DNA of 64,000 nt from Macrococcus epidermidis (lineage in GTDB: Bacteria; Bacillota; Bacilli; Staphylococcales; Staphylococcaceae): the NCBI RefSeq assembly GCF_003259695.1, contig NZ_PZJH01000002.1, forward strand, positions 150,090 through 214,089, given 5' to 3'. Positions 58,467 to 64,000 of this stretch are shown piece after piece; positions within the stretch are counted from its first letter, which is position 1, and every line of letters begins with the position of its first letter. Under the pieces are notes generated by a model that worked only from the letters and a program-made list of their open reading frames with translations, ran no database searches and was not told where the DNA came from. A program made the position numbers and the translations under genes.

Positions 58467-59548
58467 TAATCGATATTTTCGTTTGCTATCGTGATCTTTT
58501 TATCTTCTTTATGATATTTATAGAAACTATGTGTAATGCGGTCGAGATGTTCTAATCGGTCTCGATAATCGAAAATAGTACCGATAACAATTAAAACATG
58601 TTCTTTACTATATTCAGGTGATTGCTGTTGTTCGATTTCTTTTAGGAATGCATCAAGAATATTTTCTTTAAATGCTTCGTTAATCATGTAGTTATCATCA
58701 ATTTTAGTGGCTGGAACTTTTTGAGTTACGCGCATTAAAATTTCCTCGTGTATCGTCATTAATTCATCAAGTTCAAATTTAATCTGGACTTTTAATTCCT
58801 CTGGTAAATGGATAATATCATTTTCATAGCGATGCAATTTTCGTAAAACATCATGTGCACGTCGTGTCGCTAAAATAATTTCTTTAAAAATAATTTTTTT
58901 CCTGATGTTACGAATACTTCCTTTTTTTGAATATGCACGTTCTTCTTTATATAAGTTATATTGCTCTTCCACTTTTTCGATTCTGCTTCGAATATCATCG
59001 ATGTCATGTTTTACTGCATGAAATTCTGTCGACCCGTTAATTTCAAGTCGAATCCATTTAAAAATATCGCTACTGATATTCAAACAGTTATAATACATCT
59101 TCGTTTCAAACTTAGGTGGCAGGAACAATGTATTCACGACAAATGCACTTACTACGCCAATCATAACAAAAGTGAATCGATAAATAGCAGATACAAAGAA
59201 ATCACCATCCTGATGATCCATTATGATGAGCTGTGTTACGACGGCAAGACCCGTTACATGGGATAAGTTTAGTTTTTGTAATACAGAAATTAGAATAATT
59301 GATGTGATACCGATAATAACGATATGAAATCCGAATAAATGTGCCATAATAACAGCTAATACTGCGCCGATTAGATTTCCTTGAAACTGTTCGATGATAG
59401 TCTTAAAAGATCGATAGACGTTTGGCTGCATAGCAAATAATGCTGAGATACCAGCTACGATTGCACCAGGTGCATTAATTGCATGGGCGATAAATAAAGA
59501 AATGATGATAGCGATGCCGGTTTTAAAAATACGTGCGCCTAATTTCAT
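58463..59548 (-). CDS. ArAE_1/DUF939 aromatic acid exporter-like membrane protein, copy 2
   Basis: The 361-residue FUSC/ArAE family protein begins MKLGARIFKTGIAIIISLFI and has about five N-terminal helices (to about residue 150), followed by a long charged cytoplasmic helical domain. It resembles the gene at 34553 in its first 150 residues (FKTGIAI, AMQPNVYRSFK, FLPPKFETKMYY). The C-terminal half differs more. The substrate is unknown. It lies upstream of hemL on the other side of a short gap. Confidence 0.82.
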   Translation of the reverse strand: MKLGARIFKTGIAIIISLFIAHAINAPGAIVAGISALFAMQPNVYRSFKTIIEQFQGNLIGAVLAVIMAHLFGFHIVIIGITSIILISVLQKLNLSHVTGLAVVTQLIIMDHQDGDFFVSAIYRFTFVMIGVVSAFVVNTLFLPPKFETKMYYNCLNISSDIFKWIRLEINGSTEFHAVKHDIDDIRSRIEKVEEQYNLYKEERAYSKKGSIRNIRKKIIFKEIILATRRAHDVLRKLHRYENDIIHLPEELKVQIKFELDELMTIHEEILMRVTQKVPATKIDDNYMINEAFKENILDAFLKEIEQQQSPEYSKEHVLIVIGTIFDYRDRLEHLDRITHSFYKYHKEDKKITIANENIDY

Positions 59549-59602
59549 TTGTTAGTTCTACCTCATTATTTGATTGATAGTACACTTATACATGAATTTC
59601 AA

Positions 59603-60901
59603 TTATTTTTCAACCGTCATTGACATAAAAGCATTTTCTACAGCCTTTAATGTGTCCTGAATATCTTGTTCTGTATGTTCAGTTGTGATAAACCATGCTT
59701 CATACTTCGAAGGTGCTAAATTAATACCTTGGTTCAGCATCAATTTAAAGAACTTCGCAAATGCTTCACCGTCAGTGTTTTCTGCTTGTTCATAGTTGAT
59801 AACTTTTTCATCTGTAAAATAAATGGTCATTGCTCCCATTAAACGGTTGATTGTTGCACGAATATTATATTTTTCGATAAGCGCTGACATACCGTCCTCT
59901 AATATTTTACCGAGACGATCTAGCTCTTCATAGACACCATCTTGTTTAATGACTTCAAGTAACGCAATACCTGCCTGCATACTTAATGGATTACCTGCCA
60001 TCGTACCTGCCTGATATGTTGGACCGAGTGGTGCCACATGTTCCATAATGTCTTGACGACCACCATATGCACCGATAGGTAATCCGCCACCGATGACTTT
60101 ACCAAAAGCTGTTAAGTCGGGTTTTACGCCTAGAAGATCCTGAGCACCACCATACATGAAGCGGAAAGCGGTAATTACTTCATCATAGATTACTAAAGCA
60201 CCATGTTCATGGGCGATATCATTTACTGCTTGAAGAAATCCTTCTTTCGGTTCAACGATACCAAAGTTACCGACAATCGGTTCAACTAATACTCCGGCAA
60301 TCTGATCACCGAAATGGTGGAAGGCTTCTTTAAATTGTTCAATATCATTAAATGGAACAGTGATCACTTCTTGTGCCACACTTTTTGGTACACCTGCAGA
60401 ATCAGGCGTACCGAGTTGTGATGGACCACTACCTGCAGCAACAAGTACCAAATCAGAATGTCCATGATAACAACCGGCGAATTTAATAATCTTATCACGC
60501 TTCGTAAAAGCTCGTGCTACTCGGATTGTTGTCATTACAGCTTCGGTTCCAGAGTTTACGAAACGGACCTTTTCTAAAGAAGGAATCGCTTCTTTCAGCA
60601 TTTCAGCAAACACAACTTCGTGTTCAGTCGGCGTACCATATAATACACCATTTTCAGCTGCACGCTTAATCGCTTCAGTAATATGGGGATGTGCATGTCC
60701 TGTAATGATAGGTCCATATGCTGCTAAATAATCAATATATTTATTACCATCAACATCGTAGAAGTATGCACCTTCACCACGTGCCATCACTACTGGCGCA
60801 CCGCCGCCAACTGCTTTATAAGAACGAGATGGTGAGTTGACGCCACCTAAGATTGCTTCATTTGCGCGTTGCTGTATTTTTTCAGAATTTGTAAAATTCA
60901 T
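59603..60901 (-). CDS. hemL: Glutamate-1-semialdehyde 2,1-aminomutase
   Basis: The 432-residue PLP enzyme converts glutamate-1-semialdehyde to 5-aminolevulinate in the C5 haem pathway. Features are [13 protein letters not shown] near residue 22, the substrate loop [15 protein letters not shown] near 117, YDEVITAFR near 237, and the PLP lysine in [16 protein letters not shown] near 266. Staphylococci often have two hemL-type genes, one in the hem operon and one here, so this may be the second copy. Its start ATG is at 60901. Confidence 0.93.
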   Translation of the reverse strand: MNFTNSEKIQQRANEAILGGVNSPSRSYKAVGGGAPVVMARGEGAYFYDVDGNKYIDYLAAYGPIITGHAHPHITEAIKRAAENGVLYGTPTEHEVVFAEMLKEAIPSLEKVRFVNSGTEAVMTTIRVARAFTKRDKIIKFAGCYHGHSDLVLVAAGSGPSQLGTPDSAGVPKSVAQEVITVPFNDIEQFKEAFHHFGDQIAGVLVEPIVGNFGIVEPKEGFLQAVNDIAHEHGALVIYDEVITAFRFMYGGAQDLLGVKPDLTAFGKVIGGGLPIGAYGGRQDIMEHVAPLGPTYQAGTMAGNPLSMQAGIALLEVIKQDGVYEELDRLGKILEDGMSALIEKYNIRATINRLMGAMTIYFTDEKVINYEQAENTDGEAFAKFFKLMLNQGINLAPSKYEAWFITTEHTEQDIQDTLKAVENAFMSMTVEK

Positions 60902-60981
60902 TTTATCAACCTCTTTTTGTTTAGTATTTTCGTCTACTAGTCTATCATAGAGTTAATAAAAATTTGATTAGGAGGATTAAA

Positions 60982-61437
60982 ATGTTGAAAATTGGAGATA
61001 ATTTACCTGCATTTGCAATGGAAAATCAAAATGGAGAAGTTGTAACGAATGAATCGTTACTTGGACAAAAGACGGTATTATATTTTTATCCGAGAGATAA
61101 TACACCGACATGTACAACACAGGCTTGTGATTTTAATGATCATCTGGAAGATTTGAATGAACTGGGTGCAAAAATTTACGGAGTGAGTGGGGACAGTAAA
61201 ACGAAACATACAAATTTTATTAAAAAGCACAATTTGAAATTTGATTTACTTGTTGATGATAACTATCAGTATTCAGAGGCACTTGGTATTTATCGTTTGA
61301 AAAAATCATTTGGCAAAGAAGCAATGGGTATTGTAAGAACTACGATTATTCTGGATGAAGATAACAAAGTTATTGCATATTTTGATGGTGTTAAGGTGAA
61401 ACAACAAATGGATGATATTCAGTCAGTTTTACGATAA
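60982..61437 (+). CDS. bcp: Thioredoxin-dependent peroxiredoxin Bcp
   Basis: The 151-residue peroxiredoxin of the Bcp/PrxQ group reduces peroxides with thioredoxin. The peroxidatic Cys is in DNTPTCTTQACDF near residue 45, and the second Cys five residues later is the usual alpha-2 resolving Cys. The start at 60982 follows AGGAGGATTAAA; the longer frame begins with TTG inside the ribosome site. It lies upstream of the 2-hydroxyacid dehydrogenase, with only 12 bases between, so they are likely one operon. Confidence 0.92.
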   Translation: MLKIGDNLPAFAMENQNGEVVTNESLLGQKTVLYFYPRDNTPTCTTQACDFNDHLEDLNELGAKIYGVSGDSKTKHTNFIKKHNLKFDLLVDDNYQYSEALGIYRLKKSFGKEAMGIVRTTIILDEDNKVIAYFDGVKVKQQMDDIQSVLR

Positions 61438-61449
61438 GGAGAGAAAGCA

Positions 61450-62400
61450 ATGAAAGTGATTTCTACGATTGATCTAAAAGAATTGATAGACGAATTAAGA
61501 GAACAATATCCAGAACACCAATTTATCCAGCGTGAAGGATTTGATCGTTTAACAGATGAGGATATTCAAACGATGGAAGTCATCATTACTTATGATTCTA
61601 AGTTGAATGAAACAATCATTAATAAAGCGAAAAACTTAAAATGGATTGCATGGTATGCAGCAGGTGTTAATAAATTGCCACTACCCCTTATCAATGACAA
61701 AGGAATCACATTAACTAACGCGCGTGGGGTGCATAAAATCCAAATTTCTGAGTATATATTCAGCTATATTATGACTGATTATAAAAATGTAATTCCTTAC
61801 TATGAACTACAGCAAGAAAAAGGATATAAAACAAAGATTCGTCATAAAGAGTTATTTGAACAGACGATTACCTTTATCGGAACGGGTGAAATACCGCAAT
61901 ATGCAGCACATATCGCAAAAGCTTTCGGTATGAAAGTGATTGGTCTTAATACAGATGGTAGAGGTATCGCAGGATTTAATGAAGTATATGCAATAAATGA
62001 CAGAGAAAAAGCGTTTGCTCAGTCAGATATTATCGTCAATGTATTGCCTGAGACAGAGAAAACAATAGATTTACTAGCAATAGAAGATTTTCAGGCGATG
62101 GGTGAGGATGCTTTATTTATAAATGTCGGAAGAGGGACGATAACAAAAGAAGAAGTGCTTATAAAAGCTTTGCAGGATAAAGTAATAAGAAAAGCATGTT
62201 TAGATGTGTATTACAATGAACCACTTGAACCGACAAATCCTCTTTATGCATTAGACAATGTTATTATGACACCGCATATCACTGGGAACAGTGTTCATTA
62301 TAATCGACGAGCAACAGAAATCTTTAAGAAGAATTTGTCTGTTGGTATAGAAAACAAAGCGGATTTTGTAAATAAAGTCGATGTTTCAAAGGGATATTAA
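61450..62400 (+). CDS. D-2-hydroxyacid dehydrogenase family protein
   Basis: The 316-residue protein has the NAD-binding domain of the D-2-hydroxyacid dehydrogenase family. The GxGxxx motif is present as FIGTGEIPQYAAHIAKAFGM near residue 137. Catalytic-region motifs are ALFINVGRGTITKEEVLIKA near 221 (Arg), DVYYNEPLEPTNPLYAL near 256 (Glu) and TPHITGNS near 275 (His). The GxGxxG glycine pattern is altered (GTGEIP). Substrate is unknown; staphylococci have an orthologue here between bcp and perR. Confidence 0.88.
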   Translation: MKVISTIDLKELIDELREQYPEHQFIQREGFDRLTDEDIQTMEVIITYDSKLNETIINKAKNLKWIAWYAAGVNKLPLPLINDKGITLTNARGVHKIQISEYIFSYIMTDYKNVIPYYELQQEKGYKTKIRHKELFEQTITFIGTGEIPQYAAHIAKAFGMKVIGLNTDGRGIAGFNEVYAINDREKAFAQSDIIVNVLPETEKTIDLLAIEDFQAMGEDALFINVGRGTITKEEVLIKALQDKVIRKACLDVYYNEPLEPTNPLYALDNVIMTPHITGNSVHYNRRATEIFKKNLSVGIENKADFVNKVDVSKGY

Positions 62401-62466
62401 GGTCATCGATAACAGCAATAAATAAGCGAGATGCATAGGACTATCATTACATCCCGAAATTGTCTA

Positions 62467-62526
62467 TTTGACATTTTTGAAAAAAAGAATGTAAAATAGA
62501 ATTAATATAAAGTAGGAAAGGGGTGT
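62467..62526 (+). promoter_or_regulatory. perR promoter and ribosome site
   Basis: The -35 TTGACA (about 62468-62473), an 18-base spacer and a -10 TAAAAT lie upstream of perR. An AAGGGG ribosome site precedes the start. No convincing PerR box (TTATAATNATTATAA) was found. Confidence 0.55.
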
Positions 62527-62527
62527 T

Positions 62528-62989
62528 ATGATGTCAGCTGAATTGAATATGGAACATATGCTTGACGATGCGATTCAAAGTTTACGAAAAACTGGCGTGA
62601 GAATAACACCGCAAAGACAGGCAGTACTTAGATTTTTAATCGAATCTAATAGTCATCCTACTGCCGATGAAATATATAAAGCGTTATCGCCACAGTTTTC
62701 GAACATGAGTGTAGCAACTGTCTATAACAATTTAAAAGTTTTTAAAGACAGCGGTTTAGTTAAAGAGCTCACATATGGAGATGCAGCAAGTCGTTTTGAT
62801 TTTGAAACAGATAACCACTATCATGTTATATGTAGTGAATGTGGTAAGATTACTGATTTCCACTATCCTAGACTTGATGAAGTAGAGAATATCGCTCAAC
62901 ATATTACAAGCTTTGCAGTGACACATCATCGTATGGAGATTTATGGTGTATGTCCAGAATGTATGAACAAAAAAGGAAATCGCAAATAG
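62528..62989 (+). CDS. perR: Peroxide-responsive repressor PerR (Fur family)
   Basis: The 153-residue Fur-family repressor carries the PerR-type regulatory metal ligands. These are His in SNSHPTADE near 43, Asp in ASRFDF, two His in DNHYHVIC near 97, and Asp in KITDFHYP near 110 where Fur has Glu. Structural zinc cysteines are in CSECG and CPEC. Oxidised histidines release it from peroxide-stress genes (catalase, ferritin, bcp in relatives). ATG 62528 or 62531 may start it. The terminator is shared with the converging UPF0295 gene. Confidence 0.94.
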   Translation: MMSAELNMEHMLDDAIQSLRKTGVRITPQRQAVLRFLIESNSHPTADEIYKALSPQFSNMSVATVYNNLKVFKDSGLVKELTYGDAASRFDFETDNHYHVICSECGKITDFHYPRLDEVENIAQHITSFAVTHHRMEIYGVCPECMNKKGNRK

Positions 62990-63003
62990 CGATTTCCTTT
63001 TTT
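62970..63003. terminator. Bidirectional terminator perR/UPF0295
   Basis: The perfect 12-bp stem AAAGGAAATCGC/GCGATTTCCTTT has a 5-base loop and T runs on the right. Confidence 0.9.
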
Positions 63004-63016
63004 GATATTAAATGTT

Positions 63017-63451
63017 CTACAAGTTACTATCGTTATTAGTTTCTTGTTTTTCTTTTTCTTTTTCTTTTTCTTCTAATACTTTACTCTTTCTTGCGTTGTT
63101 ATAATCTTCGTTAAATTCTTTTCCTTCTAATGTAGGATCTAACGTAAGTGGCTGGTTGCAGTTTGCACAAATATCAGCACGACCTAACATTTTAGTATAG
63201 TGCTCACAGTTTGGACATCGCACCTGAATGGTCTTTGTTGAAAGCATTCCAATCCAGAAATAAACAACGAAACTAATTAAGAAAAGAATCGTTCCTAATA
63301 ATAAGAACAGAGAAAAGATCAGTTGACTATGGTAAAAGTAAAAGATTGCAGAACCGATATACATAACGATCATTGCCAGGAAGATTAAGCCGAGTGCCCA
63401 TGAACGGATGCGATTAATCTTGCTTGTAGGTTTTTTATTGAATAATTTCAA
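63017..63451 (-). CDS. UPF0295/YgzB-family membrane protein with zinc ribbon
   Basis: The 144-residue protein has two transmembrane helices (about 16-40 and 46-72), then a four-cysteine zinc ribbon (CPNCEHYTKMLGRADICANC, residues about 80-99) and a highly charged tail (EKEKEKEKQE). It matches UPF0295/YgzB, whose gene is next to perR in Bacillus and staphylococci. Its function is unknown. The ribosome site AGGAGATGATGG precedes ATG 63451. Confidence 0.9.
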   Translation of the reverse strand: MKLFNKKPTSKINRIRSWALGLIFLAMIVMYIGSAIFYFYHSQLIFSLFLLLGTILFLISFVVYFWIGMLSTKTIQVRCPNCEHYTKMLGRADICANCNQPLTLDPTLEGKEFNEDYNNARKSKVLEEKEKEKEKQETNNDSNL

Positions 63452-63645
63452 ACCATCATCTCCTATATAATACTGAAAAGCATTATATCATATTAATACA
63501 TGATTATCTCATTTAACTATATCTTCTTTATAAAAGAACGAAAGAAACTGATGGAATAAGTACTAAGATAAGATAGTATCTTCAAAGAAATTACTATAGT
63601 TTACTTTAAAAGACTAAATAAAGATAAAAAAATTAATAAAAGGTA

Positions 63646-63674
63646 TTGACGAAAGTAATCCATCTTGATAAGAT
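63646..63674 (+). promoter_or_regulatory. rRNA operon promoter P1
   Basis: TTGACG at 63646-63651, a 17-base spacer and TAAGAT at 63669-63674. Confidence 0.65.
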
Positions 63675-63752
63675 ATAAAAGTCGCTGAAAACAAGCGATG
63701 CACAGCTTTAAGACATCGAAAATAACAAAGTGAAAAAGTGTAAAACTTGCAC

Positions 63753-63781
63753 TTGAAACTATGTTCATAACGATGTAATAT
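63753..63781 (+). promoter_or_regulatory. Possible intermediate rRNA promoter
   Basis: TTGAAA at 63753-63758, a 17-base spacer and TAATAT at 63776-63781. The match is weaker than its neighbours. Confidence 0.4.
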
Positions 63782-63851
63782 AATAAAGCAAGAAAGATTA
63801 CTGCTTGAAACGAAATAAACAATCAAGTGTAAAACTTCTCAAAAATAAGTG

Positions 63852-63880
63852 TTGCAAAGAGTTGAGAGTTATGGTAACAT
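63852..63880 (+). promoter_or_regulatory. rRNA operon promoter P2
   Basis: TTGCAA at 63852-63857, a 17-base spacer and TAACAT at 63875-63880. It is followed by the boxA-like leader. Confidence 0.65.
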
Positions 63881-63902
63881 TAATTCTTGTAACGCGAAAA
63901 AA

Positions 63903-63996
63903 TGAACATTGAAAACTGAATGACAATATGTCAACGTTAATTCCAATAATTTGAGTGAACTAAGTTCACTCCCAAGAGTGATTGCCATAAGCAATC
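63903..63996 (+). other. rRNA leader: boxA/boxB-like element and two hairpins
   Basis: GAACATTGAAAACTGAATGA (63904-63923) resembles the boxA antitermination leader of Bacillus and Staphylococcus rRNA operons; TGACAATATGTCA follows as a boxB-like hairpin. Two more perfect hairpins, GAGTGAAC/GTTCACTC (63953-63971) and GATTGC/GCAATC (63980-63996), lead to the expected 16S start past the window. Confidence 0.65.
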
Positions 63997-64000
63997 AAAG

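Larger units (their letters stand above)
63452..64000. other. Upstream region and leader of an rRNA operon
   Basis: About 550 bases contain promoters (63646-63880) and a processing/antitermination leader (63903-64000). The 16S rRNA gene itself is not yet reached. I see no genuine coding frame; the small ORFs here have no ribosome site and repeat the promoter region. Confidence 0.7.

Noticed and set aside
63601..63826. Two overlapping minus-strand small ORFs near the rRNA promoters
   Set aside because: They cover the rRNA promoter region, have no ribosome site and no recognisable protein features.

Overview
This window is a low-GC Gram-positive chromosome segment. Gene content and order point to the family Staphylococcaceae: pcrB-pcrA-ligA-camS-putP-gatCAB, ferritin-murT-gatD, vraU-vraT-vraS-vraR, pepS, mgt-recX-yfhH-mutY, a Sav1866-type ABC exporter, hemL-bcp-perR-UPF0295, then an rRNA leader. 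This is the S. aureus arrangement with extra or missing genes at several points. I lean towards Macrococcus or a close relative; this is inferred from remembered synteny, not from a search. There is no prophage, IS element or CRISPR array, and I recognise no tRNA gene. Most of the window is core chromosome.

Layout. 1-6.1 kb: plus-strand pcrB-pcrA-ligA-camS. 6.1-9.6 kb: two tandem PutP-type sodium/proline symporter genes on the minus strand, each with a CcpA-like cre site upstream. 9.8-13.0 kb: gatCAB. 13.1-19.2 kb: a stand-alone CpsB-type PHP phosphatase behind a near-perfect Fur box, an SGNH-like membrane protein, a GrpB-family protein, a HerA-like ATPase with a small membrane protein, dgkB and an SDR dehydrogenase. 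19.3-26.2 kb: a cytosolic CpdB-like nucleotidase, rlmCD paralogue 1 (all four Fe-S cysteines missing), an orphan NTF2-fold immunity-like gene, an FMN monooxygenase and dinB. 26.2-30.3 kb: a DEDDh exonuclease-BRCT protein, the feoA-feoB-FeoB-associated operon behind a Fur box, and ferritin.

30.4-36.5 kb: murT-gatD; a radical SAM/SPASM gene plus scdA (RIC) behind a 23-bp NsrR-like palindrome; an ArAE-type transporter; map. 36.5-41 kb: the vra cell-wall-stress operon, a beta-carbonic anhydrase and small envelope proteins. 41-49 kb: UPF0435, PepS, a hotdog thioesterase, an XRE-cupin regulator, radical SAM YfkAB, an SE1561-family protein, rlmCD paralogue 2 (Fe-S cysteines present), GSP18, a 6-copy 61-bp repeat array, and Mgt. 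49-58.4 kb: recX-yfhH, a TagH/TagG-like ABC pair with a degenerate ATPase, yfhP, mutY, ntdP, the ABC exporter, a decayed glutamate-synthase-like gene and a 3-methyladenine glycosylase. 58.4-64 kb: a second ArAE transporter, hemL, bcp, a 2-hydroxyacid dehydrogenase, perR, UPF0295, and the promoter/leader of an rRNA operon whose 16S gene lies beyond the window.

Themes. Iron handling and oxidative or nitrosative stress recur: feoAB, ferritin, scdA, perR, bcp and Fur/NsrR-like sites. Cell-envelope functions (vraTSR, murT/gatD, mgt, TagGH-like) and DNA repair (pcrA, ligA, dinB, mutY, aag, recX) are also well represented. The best leads for new biology are the NsrR-like control of a radical SAM-RIC pair, the Fur box before the lone CpsB phosphatase, the 61-bp repeat array, the degenerate TagH-like ATPase and the orphan immunity gene. 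Operator calls are by-eye consensus matches.
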